Source: Streptomyces sp. NWU339 | GTDB lineage: Bacteria; Actinomycetota; Actinomycetes; Streptomycetales; Streptomycetaceae | Direction of reading: 5' to 3' | Assembly: GCF_003143855.1 (NCBI RefSeq) | Contig: NZ_QFRK01000020.1 | Location: forward strand, 54,694-118,693 | DNA: 64,000 nucleotides | Shown: piece after piece, positions 8,911 through 17,542 of the stretch | Position numbering within the stretch: position 1 is the stretch's first letter | How the letters are laid out: every line of letters starts with the position of its first letter | Position numbers and translations under genes: made by a program | Notes under the pieces: model-generated | Database searches by the model: none | The model's input: the letters and a program-made list of their open reading frames with translations, nothing else | What the model was told of the DNA's origin: nothing

Positions 8911-9147
8911 GTGCCCGCAGACCCGACCGATGACGAGTGGACCGAACGCGAGATGCTTCGCGTCGGCCAGCGCATCCGGGACGTCCGCGAGCACCAGGGC
9001 CTCACCCAGGAGAAGGTGTTCCTGGCCGTGCCGATGAACCGGGCGCACTACCAGGACATTGAGTCGGGCAGGGCGAACCCCACGCTCAGGACGCTGGTGC
9101 GTATCGCCCGTGCCATCGGCGTCGACCTCGTCGACCTCGTCCGCTGA
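8911..9147 (+). CDS. XRE-family helix-turn-helix protein
   Basis: The 78-residue protein is a single Cro/C1-type HTH (about residues 17-72: RIRDVREHQGLTQEKVF, RAHYQDIESGRANPTL, LVRIARAIGVDLVDLV). GTG is the only suitable start. It is one of few prophage genes on the plus strand and is next to attL, isolated from the late genes by a bidirectional terminator. It could be expressed in the lysogen and may act on host genes; its target is unknown. Confidence 0.75.
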   Translation: MPADPTDDEWTEREMLRVGQRIRDVREHQGLTQEKVFLAVPMNRAHYQDIESGRANPTLRTLVRIARAIGVDLVDLVR

Positions 9148-9162
9148 CCCCGGGCATGAGAC

Positions 9163-9204
9163 GGCCCCGCCCATCCGCCACGGGGGATGCGGACGAGTGG
9201 GGCC
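9163..9204. terminator. Bidirectional terminator between convergent genes
   Basis: GGCCCC-rich arms with an extended CCATCCGC/GCGGACGAG pairing form a hairpin between the plus-strand HTH gene and the end of the long minus-strand late operon. Confidence 0.65.
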
Positions 9205-9215
9205 AGTCCAGGGTG

Positions 9216-9671
9216 CTACGCGGTCACCAACGGCCGACGCAGCAGGGCACGAGCCCGGTCCGCTAGCTCCGGGTCGTCCAGCGTCATCCGTCCCGCCGTC
9301 ACCCGCAGGTGCCCGTAGTAGGGGCCGTCCAGGTCGACGGTCTGCGTCATGTCGAGCGACCACTCGGCGTCCGGGACGTCGATGCTGCCGGGTTTCATCA
9401 CGGTCCGGGAGCTGTAGCCCGTGCAGGCGAGCCAGCAGCCGCACCGCTGCTCGTGCGACCCTCCCCACTCGCGGACGAACCCGTGCCGTCCTCCCAGTGC
9501 GAACAGGTCGCCGGGTTCGTGGACGTTACCTTCGACGGGGATCACTCCGAGGACTGCGGTGAGGCCGCCATCGGCGGTCGTGTACGCGAGCACGCAGCGG
9601 GAGCTGGTCTGCCAGTCGTTCAGGAAAGCGAAGATCGTGACCCGGCCCCGCCCGGATGTGGGTCTCGCCAT
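9216..9671 (-). CDS. Phage protein of unknown function
   Basis: The 151-residue protein is not recognised. It is soluble, with one Cys-Gly-Cys-Trp segment near the centre (QRCGCWLAC) and no membrane segment or signal. The ATG is preceded by GGAGAAAGGAC. It is the last gene of the leftward late region, beyond the lysis genes, a common place for accessory genes. Confidence 0.6.
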   Translation of the reverse strand: MARPTSGRGRVTIFAFLNDWQTSSRCVLAYTTADGGLTAVLGVIPVEGNVHEPGDLFALGGRHGFVREWGGSHEQRCGCWLACTGYSSRTVMKPGSIDVPDAEWSLDMTQTVDLDGPYYGHLRVTAGRMTLDDPELADRARALLRRPLVTA

Positions 9672-9747
9672 CGGTGTGTCCTTTCTCCAGGTGGCCGGCC
9701 CCCGCCACTGTATGGGCGAGGGCCGACCGCCCCTACACGGTCACGGC

Positions 9748-10230
9748 TCAGACGTGGTGCTCGCAGGTGGGCAGCGGGTTGCCGCCACCGCCGTCGTCAC
9801 CGCACGTGTCGCCGCAGTCGACCTCCGCCTGCCACAGCTCGGGGTCGACCCGGTAGCCCGCGGCCTCGATGGCCGCGACCGTGAGGGGGAGCACGTCGGC
9901 GGCGGGCGGGTAGGACACCCCGCCGAAGCCGTCGCACGGGTTGTGGTGGACCTTCCGCCAGCCGTGCGAGGTGAAGAAACTGTCGTACTGGTGGGTGTAC
10001 TCGAAGAACGTGTGCCAGGCCGGGTCCACGGCGCGGCTCATGAACAGGGACGGTGCGCCCTCGGGCTTCTGTGCGCAGGTGGCGAGGTAGGCGAGGGCCT
10101 GGTCCGTGATGGCCTCCGCGCGCTCCTGGTCCAGGCCGGTGTTCTTGGCGACCCGGAGGCTCAGCCGCTCGAAGAACTCCGGGGCGACCAGCGTCCTCGC
10201 CGCGGTGGCTTCCATGACTGGTGCAGACAT
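9748..10230 (-). CDS. Host-like small protein with conserved WHTF motif and Cys-rich tail
   Basis: The ATG at 10230 follows GTGGAG at six bases, giving 160 residues. The core (EFFERLSLRVAKNTGLD, AYLATCAQ, VDPAWHTFFEYTHQYDSFF) resembles a family of small actinobacterial proteins that share the pattern VDxxWHTFxxxTxxY. The C-terminus is Gly- and Cys-rich (DCGDTCGDDGGGGN). The family function is not known to me; it is usually chromosomal, so here it may be host-derived cargo. Confidence 0.6.
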   Translation of the reverse strand: MSAPVMEATAARTLVAPEFFERLSLRVAKNTGLDQERAEAITDQALAYLATCAQKPEGAPSLFMSRAVDPAWHTFFEYTHQYDSFFTSHGWRKVHHNPCDGFGGVSYPPAADVLPLTVAAIEAAGYRVDPELWQAEVDCGDTCGDDGGGGNPLPTCEHHV

Positions 10231-10320
10231 TGCGTACTCCACTTCTGGTGAGAGGTGTCGGTGCCGTGCAACCCGTCCCGCCAGACGCTTCCTGTCATCC
10301 GGCGGGACGGGGGTCTTGGG

Positions 10321-10358
10321 GTGCGGCCCTGCCCTCGGGGGTGGGGTCAGGGCCGCAC
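10321..10358 (-). terminator. Hairpin between small late genes
   Basis: An 11-bp stem GTGCGGCCCTG/CAGGGCCGCAC with a 16-base loop lies in the gap 10231-10405, ahead of the WHTF-protein gene. It could terminate or attenuate the upstream two-gene unit. Confidence 0.5.
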
Positions 10359-10405
10359 AGTCCCGCTACCGGCCCGGCCGGCGGGCTGCGGGCCGGGAGC
10401 GGGGG

Positions 10406-10591
10406 TCAGTGGGTGCAGCGGCGGATGCGGACGTTGCAGTCGGAGACGCGCGTCCAGTCACCCGCGCTGCGGGCGGTCTCCCGCTGGCGAGCCCAGCGCC
10501 GGCAGCTCGTGCAGCCGGGGGCGGGCGCCGGGTCGGGGAGCGGCATGCCCAGGAGCGGCGGGTCCCCCATGGTGTTCAGCGGCTCGGTCAC
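10406..10591 (-). CDS. Small Cys-containing protein
   Basis: The 61-residue product has a CTSC pair and a C-terminal basic CNVRIRRC segment, a four-cysteine layout that could bind zinc. The GTG start overlaps the upstream stop by four bases, so it is coupled to the gene at 10588. Function unknown. Confidence 0.55.
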   Translation of the reverse strand: MTEPLNTMGDPPLLGMPLPDPAPAPGCTSCRRWARQRETARSAGDWTRVSDCNVRIRRCTH

Positions 10592-10956
10592 AGCCCGCCC
10601 TCCCTGATGAGGCGCTGCGCTGCAACGGCGACCGGACAGGTCGGGTCCGTCTTGCAGCGCTCGCACGCGGGGGCGTGGGTGAGCAGGAGCTTGTACGCCC
10701 GCTGCCCCGCGCAGCGCTTGCATCCGCGGGGGAACCAGTCAAACGAGCCGCCCGGCCGCTTCTTCTTCCGCGGGCCGAGGTTGACGGCCGTGGCCAGGGT
10801 GAGTGCGATTCCGTCCCACACGCAGACAGCGCCGCGCACCTGCGCCTCGGTGAGCCCGTCCAGGGCGGGTAGCTCGAGGGCCGCTATCACTTGATCCCGG
10901 GCGGTCTTCGTCGTGGGGCTGTCGTCCGTACAGGCGGGCTGCGTAGGCTCTGCCAT
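10588..10956 (-). CDS. Small zinc-ribbon-like protein
   Basis: The 122-residue protein ends with two cysteine pairs (CKRC at about 79 and CERC at about 99) with a third Cys after them, a probable zinc site. The N-terminal half is helical. It forms a coupled pair with the 61-residue protein downstream. Similar pairs of short Cys proteins occur in Streptomyces genomes; role unknown. Confidence 0.6.
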   Translation of the reverse strand: MAEPTQPACTDDSPTTKTARDQVIAALELPALDGLTEAQVRGAVCVWDGIALTLATAVNLGPRKKKRPGGSFDWFPRGCKRCAGQRAYKLLLTHAPACERCKTDPTCPVAVAAQRLIREGGL

Positions 10957-11047
10957 GTCGTCGCTCCCTCGTAGCGATGGCCACGCCCCCGGACCGGTCG
11001 CACGGTCGCGGGGGTATTCCCTTCACTGCGGAGCGTAGCCCTAGTGG

Positions 11048-11063
11048 GCCTAGCTAGCTAGGC
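11048..11063. promoter_or_regulatory. 16-bp perfect palindrome upstream of gntR-type gene
   Basis: GCCTAGCTAGCTAGGC is self-complementary and lies 28-55 bp upstream of the possible starts of the GntR-like gene. A further CTAG lies at 11041 and a related GCCTAG at 11101-11106. It is a good candidate autoregulatory operator. Confidence 0.55.
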
Positions 11064-11090
11064 GAAACAGGCGAACTCGTCTCGCTCGGC

Positions 11091-11354
11091 ATGGTTCGCC
11101 CGCCTAGCGTCTTGATCATGGAGTGGGAGCCGAACGTACCAAGGTGGCGGCAGGTGTACGCGATCCTCGAGGAGCGCATCGCCGACGGTACCTACCCGCC
11201 CGGCTCCCAACTGCCCGGTGTGCTGGGCATTCAGGCCGAGTTCGGTATCGCGCAGATGACCGCCCGCCGCGTCCTCACCGAACTCCGTGAGGCCGGCCTC
11301 GCGCAGATGCAGCCCGGGGTGGGCACGTTCGTCACCGACCTGCCGAAGAAGTAG
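11091..11354 (+). CDS. GntR-family winged-helix regulator, DNA-binding domain only
   Basis: The product is at most 87 residues: a winged helix (WRQVYAILEERIADGTYPPGSQLPG, EFGIAQMTARRVLTELREAGL, GVGTFV) with no effector domain. Another possible start is ATG at 11118. Such short GntR proteins are common in actinobacterial mobile elements. It is plus-strand, opposite to the late genes, and may be expressed in the lysogen. Confidence 0.8.
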   Translation: MVRPPSVLIMEWEPNVPRWRQVYAILEERIADGTYPPGSQLPGVLGIQAEFGIAQMTARRVLTELREAGLAQMQPGVGTFVTDLPKK

Positions 11355-11361
11355 CACCGGC

Positions 11362-11736
11362 TCACACTCCAGTTCGGTTGTACTCGTCCACCCTCGCGGG
11401 CGGCGGCGGTGGGTCTATCCGGTGCCGCCGCATCACCCCCGTCAGCTCGTCCACGTACAGGGCGAGGGACCGGACCAGAGACCGCAGCGACCGCACTTCG
11501 TCCCGGGCCGTCGTCAGTTCCTGCCGCAGCTCTGTCTTGATCGCCTCGAACGCGGCCCGGTCCTCGGCCCGCTGCGCGGGCTCAGCCTGCACTGCGGCAG
11601 TCGTGCGCTGCGCCTCCGACGTCAGCCGGGCCGCCGCTTTCGTGGCCCGGGACGTGAAGACAGCAGCGCCGACCATCGCCGCGGCGGCGAACAGCGAGCC
11701 GATGATGCCTGCTGCAACCCCCCACGCTCCGTTCAT
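11362..11736 (-). CDS. Membrane-anchored coiled-coil protein, lysis region
   Basis: The 124-residue protein has one N-terminal transmembrane helix (about 5-30) followed by a long charged coiled coil (about 36-95) and a Pro-rich tail. It is the last gene of a four-gene unit after the amidase, and its start overlaps the upstream stop. By position it could be a spanin-like or holin-associated factor, but there is no direct evidence. Confidence 0.6.
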   Translation of the reverse strand: MNGAWGVAAGIIGSLFAAAAMVGAAVFTSRATKAAARLTSEAQRTTAAVQAEPAQRAEDRAAFEAIKTELRQELTTARDEVRSLRSLVRSLALYVDELTGVMRRHRIDPPPPPARVDEYNRTGV

Positions 11737-12167
11737 CTGCGTGCCTTTCGTGGTGCAGGGTGGGGGACGGAGTGCTCAGGCACTGTCGCCAGCCACATGA
11801 TCAAGAGGACGTGCCCGATACCGAACCACGCGGCCAGGGCCAGCCCTCGCAGGTGCTCCCCCGTTACGGCTCCCCACAGGTACGCGAACCCCCAGACGAA
11901 CGGCGGCACCTGCGCGGAGTAGAAGCCGAGCCCGTCCCGGCCGACACGCAGCCACGCGAACGCGAAGGTGATCGCCCCGCAGATGATCCACACCGAAGAC
12001 CAGCAGCGGATGTCCGCGAAGCGGGTGAGCAGGCCGAGGCCGACCGGGCCGGGCTCGGGCTGGAGCGCGAACCCCAACCCGAAGCACACTTTCGCCGAGC
12101 CGAGGATGACGAGCGCTGTACCGCGGCGGCCCAGACGTCGGGTGAGCCGCCGGACCGCCGCGCACAT
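11733..12167 (-). CDS. Polytopic membrane protein, lysis region
   Basis: The 144-residue protein has about four hydrophobic segments (for example GTALVILGSAKVCFGLGF, VWIICGAITFAFAW and HVLLIMWLATV). The start overlaps the holin-like stop as TGATG. It may be a second holin component or other membrane factor; the family is not recognised. Confidence 0.6.
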   Translation of the reverse strand: MCAAVRRLTRRLGRRGTALVILGSAKVCFGLGFALQPEPGPVGLGLLTRFADIRCWSSVWIICGAITFAFAWLRVGRDGLGFYSAQVPPFVWGFAYLWGAVTGEHLRGLALAAWFGIGHVLLIMWLATVPEHSVPHPAPRKARR

Positions 12168-12349
12168 CAGATGTCCCTGGTGGGCTTGTTGGGCACGGCC
12201 CAGGTGATGCCCCACGCGGCGAGGACGGCGAGCACGATGGTCACGCCCTCCCCGGCCGTCACCACGTTGTCCTGTACGGCGGTGACACCGGCAGCGGACC
12301 CGGCCGCTATCCCGGACACGACGGCCTTGGCGATGCTGCTGATCTTCAT
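12167..12349 (-). CDS. Putative holin
   Basis: The 60-residue protein has a weakly hydrophobic N-terminal segment (AVVSGIAAGSAAGVTAV) and one clear transmembrane helix (VTIVLAVLAAWGITWAV) before a short polar tail. Size, TAGEGVTI-type sequence and position directly after the amidase fit Streptomyces phage holins, which release endolysin through the membrane. Confidence 0.7.
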   Translation of the reverse strand: MKISSIAKAVVSGIAAGSAAGVTAVQDNVVTAGEGVTIVLAVLAAWGITWAVPNKPTRDI

Positions 12350-12352
12350 GGG

Positions 12353-13327
12353 TCAGGATTCCTTCCAGGTGAGCACGGTCAGGACCGCGCTGGAGATGGT
12401 GACGGGCTGCTTGGCCTGGTTGAGGAGCCGCACCCGCATGCCGCGGCCCTTGCCGAGACGCTTCGTCAGCGGGATGACGGCAAAGGTGCCGCCCTTCGTG
12501 CCGACAATTTCGCCGATCGGGTGGTCCTGGACGAACTTGTCGCCGTCGTACTCGCTCATGCGGGCCTGGACGACCTCGCCGACGGGCAGGCCGGTGATGT
12601 AGAGGCTGACCGATCCGGTGAAGCGGGCCGGGCCGCGCGCCCACACCGACCCGTTGGTGGCGTGGTGACTGGGCTCGTCGGCCCACTCCTTCGTGAACTC
12701 GATCGAGTCCCAGGCGCCGGGCCGGAGGCTGTACGGCTTGGCCAGCCCCAGGTTCACGTAGTCGGGCATGTCGTCCTCCTGAACAGGGTCGGTGGTCTTG
12801 CCGGTCGCGCGGGCGACGATCCCCGGGAACACGACCTCGCGCCACTGCTTGATACGGGCGGTCCCGGGGCAGGCCGTGCCCGACGTGGACCACTGCGGGA
12901 ACAGGCTGTGATAGCCGAACCCGGGGTCGTCGTGGGTGCGGCAGATCCGCAGCGGAATCTTGTGGTGCTGGTGCAGCCACACGCCGAGCCGGATCAGCTG
13001 CTCGATCTGCTTATCCGTCCACGGGTCGGACGCCTTGGTGTCGGACGCGGTCTCGATGGACACCGCGCCCGTACCGTCCGCCCTGCGGTTGGCACCGGCG
13101 TTGGCATCGGCTCGGGTCTCGGTCCCGATGTACTGGGCGAGGTCGCCCTCGTAGCCGAGCCCGAAGTGGCTCTCGAGGTTCGTGCTGTCCCGCCAGTACT
13201 CGTAGGTGCGGCGGGCCGTCCACGGGGCGACGATCGAGTGGACGATGCACTGCGTCGGCCGGATGGCGGGCTGCGAGTCGCTCTCGGGTTGCAGCTCCAT
13301 CTTCGTGGCTCCGGGATACCAAGCCAT
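12353..13327 (-). CDS. Endolysin: N-acetylmuramoyl-L-alanine amidase
   Basis: The 324-residue protein has an N-terminal amidase_2/PGRP domain (residues about 20-165). Probable zinc ligands are His30 (CIVHS), His140 (FGYHS) and Cys153 (GTACPG). The C-terminal half (about 187-324) is beta-rich and probably binds the cell wall. It cleaves the peptidoglycan amide bond at lysis and heads the lysis cassette. Confidence 0.88.
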   Translation of the reverse strand: MAWYPGATKMELQPESDSQPAIRPTQCIVHSIVAPWTARRTYEYWRDSTNLESHFGLGYEGDLAQYIGTETRADANAGANRRADGTGAVSIETASDTKASDPWTDKQIEQLIRLGVWLHQHHKIPLRICRTHDDPGFGYHSLFPQWSTSGTACPGTARIKQWREVVFPGIVARATGKTTDPVQEDDMPDYVNLGLAKPYSLRPGAWDSIEFTKEWADEPSHHATNGSVWARGPARFTGSVSLYITGLPVGEVVQARMSEYDGDKFVQDHPIGEIVGTKGGTFAVIPLTKRLGKGRGMRVRLLNQAKQPVTISSAVLTVLTWKES

Positions 13328-13339
13328 GTCTTCCTTCTT

Positions 13340-13822
13340 TCAGAGGAGTCGGGCGTACCGAGGTGCGCCGCCGATGGATCCGCCGCCGCCGTACTTCCCG
13401 CCCGTGTTCGTGCCGGAGGTACGGCGGGCACGGACCTGAACCTTCAGCTGAGTGCTGGCCCGGTACGGGGTGAGGTCGAGGGTGAGGGCAGGGAAGACAT
13501 ACGCGCCGGTCGCAGGCACCGTGCCGTTCGCGACGACCACCGAGTCGTTGAACTGGACGTTCCACTCGCCGCCCGTGTTGATGCTGTTGATCGTGTCCCC
13601 GATGAACACCAGGCCGAGCGCCAGTGTGGCGGTGCGCGGGGACAGGATCGTCTCCCACAAGGTCACGAACGACGTGCCGTCTTCGTAGACCATGCCGCGC
13701 AGGGACGTCGGGTAGAACGGCAACTCGTCCCGCTCCCAACCGGACCGCTGCAGCGCGGCCACCGTGTCCTCGAGCTCGGCGAGCCGCTGGAGGAAGTCGA
13801 CGCTCTTGGCAACCTTCGGCAT
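13340..13822 (-). CDS. Tail-tip associated protein
   Basis: The 160-residue protein begins with a short coiled coil (VDFLQRLAELEDTVAALQRS), then a beta-rich domain with GVY-type and GEWNVQFNDSVVV segments and a Gly/Ser tail. It lies between the tail-tip hydrolase-like gene and the endolysin, where trimeric fibre or tip proteins are encoded. Function inferred from position. Confidence 0.55.
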   Translation of the reverse strand: MPKVAKSVDFLQRLAELEDTVAALQRSGWERDELPFYPTSLRGMVYEDGTSFVTLWETILSPRTATLALGLVFIGDTINSINTGGEWNVQFNDSVVVANGTVPATGAYVFPALTLDLTPYRASTQLKVQVRARRTSGTNTGGKYGGGGSIGGAPRYARLL

Positions 13823-13823
13823 C

Positions 13824-15029
13824 TCACACCCCCACGCACGTCAGCCGGACGCGCTCGGGCCCGTTCACCGCCGTGTTCTCGATGGACACGATGCGCAGCA
13901 CACCCTCACGACCGCGCGGTGAATCCGGCTCGGGGTCGATGACGAACAGGGCCTCGTCCCCCACGCTGTAGCTGCCGAACGCGGGGTCGACGTCGGCAGC
14001 TACCTCGAACGTCGGCTGCACATCCGCCCGCGACCGAGCTGCCAGATCAGCGTTCGTCATGCCCTGCACCTGCGCCTCGTCCACCACCCCGTCGTAAGTG
14101 GCCACGCCCTCCAGCAGCGGCCACCCCGAGGCGATCAAGTCGCCAGCCCTCGCGGTCTTCACGATCCGCGCCTCACCGGACCCGGCGCCGAGGCCGGACA
14201 TCTCCGTCACCAGAGACGTGCCGTCCTCCGGCCAGTCGTAGTCGATGATCGAGCCGTGCCCGCCGCCCTTGGAGAAGACGAGACCGGACTCAGCGGCTGT
14301 CCGGCCCCGACGTGGATACCAGGCACGCGCTTGCTTGAAGCGGCGCGGGGACTCGTTGTTCGCGCCACCAGCCCAGCCCAGCTCTATCCCGAAGTCGAAC
14401 CCGTTGTCAGCCGCAGCCAACTCGGTGATGGCTTTGTAGATCTCGGTCCGCTGGTAGCCGTAATAGGACACGTTGCGGTCGACGCCGTGCGCCGTTCCCC
14501 CGAGGAAGCCGAGCCTGAGACCGATGTCGCCGCCGGGCTGGTCTTGCGCGTACCGCAGCAGCGACCACACGATGTGCTGCTGGTCAGCAAAGAGCCTCTG
14601 CCCGCCCTCGCTCACGTAGGCCGGATCGAGCAGCAAAGACGTGTCCGTGGACAACGTTCTCTTCACGTGCCGCCGCTGGAAGTACGACAGGAACTCGGAC
14701 GCCTGGATCTTCTTCCCGCCCTTGACCCGGTCCCGCGTCCAGACGATGCCGCCCCACACGAGGACACCGTCCCGATCGACGTACACGGCGGTACGGGCCG
14801 GCTGAGATGCGGTCTCCGGGTCGAGCGGGAGCGTCTCGTCGTTGTACGGGATCGTCCCGGAGAGGCGGCCGATGCCGTTCAGCTCGAAGGAGTACTGGAC
14901 GCCCGCAAGGGGGAGTTCGGCGAGCAGCTCGTCCGTGCGCAAGTCCGTGAACAGGTACGTGTACGTGTGCTCCGGCTGGGCGTCGGCGGCCGCGAACAGC
15001 TGCGCCGACAGCATCGTCAGCTCCGTCAT
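13824..15029 (-). CDS. Siphovirus tail-tip protein, Gp37-like
   Basis: The ATG at 15029 overlaps the upstream stop as ATGA, giving 401 residues. The N-terminal barrel-like region (LPLAGVQYSFELNGIGRLSGTI, RTAVYVDRDGVLVWGGIVW) and the middle region resemble the ReqiPepy6 Gp37-like tail-tip family of actinobacteriophages. It probably forms the tail-tip hub next to the distal tail protein. Confidence 0.65.
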   Translation of the reverse strand: MTELTMLSAQLFAAADAQPEHTYTYLFTDLRTDELLAELPLAGVQYSFELNGIGRLSGTIPYNDETLPLDPETASQPARTAVYVDRDGVLVWGGIVWTRDRVKGGKKIQASEFLSYFQRRHVKRTLSTDTSLLLDPAYVSEGGQRLFADQQHIVWSLLRYAQDQPGGDIGLRLGFLGGTAHGVDRNVSYYGYQRTEIYKAITELAAADNGFDFGIELGWAGGANNESPRRFKQARAWYPRRGRTAAESGLVFSKGGGHGSIIDYDWPEDGTSLVTEMSGLGAGSGEARIVKTARAGDLIASGWPLLEGVATYDGVVDEAQVQGMTNADLAARSRADVQPTFEVAADVDPAFGSYSVGDEALFVIDPEPDSPRGREGVLRIVSIENTAVNGPERVRLTCVGV

Positions 15030-16111
15030 GGGATCGGAGTCACCTCCAGCGTGCCGCCGGAGACCGTCGCCGTAGTGCTGCTGCCCGAGCTGATGTTCCA
15101 CTGCGGGGTGATCGTGAGGGACTGGCCGGGGGTGGCGCCGGTGATGAGGCGGGTCCGCCCCGCGGCTACACGTCCGCCCACGGCCGTCACCGAGTTGTAC
15201 GAGGACGCGCCGACGCTGATGGCGCCGGACGCGCGCCACGTGGCATGACACGTTGAGGTGGACGTGTTCGTGTTCTCCAGGTTCGCGGCGACGGAGACGC
15301 GGACCATCCCGGACGGGGGCACGGTCACCGTGATCGGGGCCCACGCAGCCGACGTGAAGTCGACGTAGGTCCCGGTCTGGTTGAAGGGGGGCGCGGACTG
15401 CTGGAGCGACACCGACGGCCGTAGGTACTCGCGCAGCTGGCGCTTCGGGCCCGCCTGCGTCCCCACTTCCAGCACGTCGGTGTCCGTCAGGTACAGCACC
15501 TGCCCCGGGTGCAGCCGGTTCGGCGCGATGGACGACGACACCGGCACGATGCCGCCCGCAGCAACCGAGTAGTTCCGCAGGTCGCTGATGTTGCCCGCGC
15601 TGATGCTCGTCTGGTTCGGGCCGATGTTGATGTCCGCGAGGACCTGCGCGTTGTTCGGCAGCGTGCCCCGCTGCGTCGTGCCGGCCGACGTCGCATACGG
15701 GCCTTGGATGATCTCCAGCCGCCACTCTGACGACGATCCGACGTACTCACCGTCGTAGACACTCGCCACCACCGTGTCCTTGCGGAACTGGCCGGCCCCG
15801 CCCGCAGGTTGCACGGTCAGGACCACGTCAGAGTCGTTGACGCAGATGTAGGTTCCCTGCCCGCCAGCGTCGTGCTGGTCGACGTAAGCGAACCCGGCGC
15901 TGACGATGACGGTCATGTTCGGGGTCGGGGACGGCCGAACCTTCAGCTGATAGTTCTGGTATGACGGCTTGACGCCTTGCCGGATTCGCATCGGCGTTGC
16001 CTCGTCCACACCGAAGCCCGGGTACGAGATCAACGCGGTCAGGGCCAGCCGGTCAGTGCGGGCCGGGTAGCTGCCCGCCTGCATCCAGGCCGGGGGGTTG
16101 ATCAGGGCCAC
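15026..16111 (-). CDS. Minor tail / receptor-binding protein candidate
   Basis: The 361-residue protein has an N-terminal region like baseplate upper proteins (YPARTDRLALTALI, GVKPSYQNYQLKV) and a C-terminal beta-sandwich domain from about residue 245 (FTSAAWAPITVTVPPSGMVRVSVAANLE). This suits a fibre that ends in a host-binding jelly roll. It is the most likely host-range gene. Confidence 0.6.
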   Translation of the reverse strand: MALINPPAWMQAGSYPARTDRLALTALISYPGFGVDEATPMRIRQGVKPSYQNYQLKVRPSPTPNMTVIVSAGFAYVDQHDAGGQGTYICVNDSDVVLTVQPAGGAGQFRKDTVVASVYDGEYVGSSSEWRLEIIQGPYATSAGTTQRGTLPNNAQVLADINIGPNQTSISAGNISDLRNYSVAAGGIVPVSSSIAPNRLHPGQVLYLTDTDVLEVGTQAGPKRQLREYLRPSVSLQQSAPPFNQTGTYVDFTSAAWAPITVTVPPSGMVRVSVAANLENTNTSTSTCHATWRASGAISVGASSYNSVTAVGGRVAAGRTRLITGATPGQSLTITPQWNISSGSSTTATVSGGTLEVTPIP

Positions 16112-16127
16112 CTCAGGCCCTCCTCTC

Positions 16128-17540
16128 TTACAGGCTGGTGTCGCGCCAGGACACGGTCAGCAGGGACGATTGGCCGGTGACGCCCGGCACGGGGCCGCCT
16201 CGGTACGCGAGTTCGTTCGCGCCGGGCTGGAGCAGGGGCCATGTGGACCCGGCACGCACCCAGGTGCGGCGCGGGGTAGCGCCCATGAACAGGACCGCCC
16301 GGGTGCGGGTGTCGATGATCAGGTATTCGCCTGGCTGGAGGGTGGCGTCGAGAGCGAGGACGCCGCCGGTGGTGACCTGCTCGATCGCAGGGTTGGTCAC
16401 GGGCCCGTCAATCCGCAGTACTGGGTACGCGGGCGAGGCGCCGTCGTTGACGGCCGTCAGCCGGCCGGACGTGCCGCTGCTGCCGTACGTCCGGTTCGAG
16501 CCTGCCGGCCGCGCCGAGACGCTGGCGTTGGGTGTGCCTTCCCAGGTGCCGCCGTTGGTGCCGTCGATGTACGGGGGCAGGCTGGGGCCGACGACGGCCA
16601 TGGCGGCGTCCGCCCACCATGTGGCCGCGCCCGCGGCCGAGGTGGTGGCGACGGCGGCCACGCGGTCGACGGTCTGTCCGGCCGCCACCGTGTACGAGCC
16701 GGACACTCGCGCCCACGCACCCGGCTTGGCCTGCGCGAGGACGGACGTGGTGCTCAGGGTGGTGGTGCCGCTGCGCCACCACAGTTCCAGTGCGGTGATC
16801 CCGGTCGGTGGGATCTTCACGTACACGCCCCACTGGACCGTGTTCCCGGCGGTCACCGGCTCGATGGTCCACGACGTGCCGCCCTGCGCCGACGCCACGC
16901 TGATGGCGTGCTGGATACTCCACTGCCCCGCCCACGACTCTGCGTTGACGCGGGTGCGGGTGTTGTTGCTGCCGAAGTTCGTCGTTTCGGTGGTGAACGT
17001 CTCCTCGGCGGACGGGTTCAGCACCAGGTTCCGGGCGGTGTCGCCCGCGCCCGCGTACACCAGCGGGTACGTGCGGCCAGCTGACGGGGAGTACGCCGAC
17101 GTGAACGTGCTCTTCTCCTCGAGCCCGTACAGGTACGGGTCCGCGCAGTAGAACTCCAGCGCGGCATCCCCGATCCGCCATAGGTACTCGGCGTCGTACG
17201 GGATGCTGCGCTTGCGCACCTTGGCCCACACGAGGGTGTCTTGATCGAGGAACTGCAACGGTTGCGGCTGACGCTGAGGCTGGGTCGCTGCGCGCAGAGC
17301 CAGGCTCAGCGCCCGCAGTCCGTCCGGGGTCTCACCCCGCAGCCCGAGCTTCAGCTGCACCGTCCGGGCGCTGGTGTAGTCGGAGCCGGTGTAGTCGCCG
17401 TGCTGGCCCGGCCGGTCCATGTCCTCGCCGCGGATGTCCGGCAGGTCGTCCATGCCCTCGATGACCTTGACCGTGTACGGGCTGCCGGGCCCAAACGTCA
17501 GGTCACCCCACTGGATACGGCCGAGTGCCTGCTGCGCCAT
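16128..17540 (-). CDS. Distal tail protein with inserted carbohydrate-binding-like domain
   Basis: I chose the ATG at 17540 because GGGAGG stands eight bases before it; 470 residues result. Residues 1-150 match Dit-type distal tail proteins (VQLKLGLRG, LQFLDQDTLVWAKVRKRS, DAALEFYCADPYLYG). The middle (about 165-345) is a beta-sandwich starting NLVLNPSAEE, as in CBM4/9-like modules. The end (GDGVTNPAI-like PVTNPAIEQ, LQPGEYLIIDTRTRAV) returns to the Dit fold. It joins tail tube to tip. Confidence 0.75.
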   Translation of the reverse strand: MAQQALGRIQWGDLTFGPGSPYTVKVIEGMDDLPDIRGEDMDRPGQHGDYTGSDYTSARTVQLKLGLRGETPDGLRALSLALRAATQPQRQPQPLQFLDQDTLVWAKVRKRSIPYDAEYLWRIGDAALEFYCADPYLYGLEEKSTFTSAYSPSAGRTYPLVYAGAGDTARNLVLNPSAEETFTTETTNFGSNNTRTRVNAESWAGQWSIQHAISVASAQGGTSWTIEPVTAGNTVQWGVYVKIPPTGITALELWWRSGTTTLSTTSVLAQAKPGAWARVSGSYTVAAGQTVDRVAAVATTSAAGAATWWADAAMAVVGPSLPPYIDGTNGGTWEGTPNASVSARPAGSNRTYGSSGTSGRLTAVNDGASPAYPVLRIDGPVTNPAIEQVTTGGVLALDATLQPGEYLIIDTRTRAVLFMGATPRRTWVRAGSTWPLLQPGANELAYRGGPVPGVTGQSSLLTVSWRDTSL

Positions 17541-17542
17541 CG

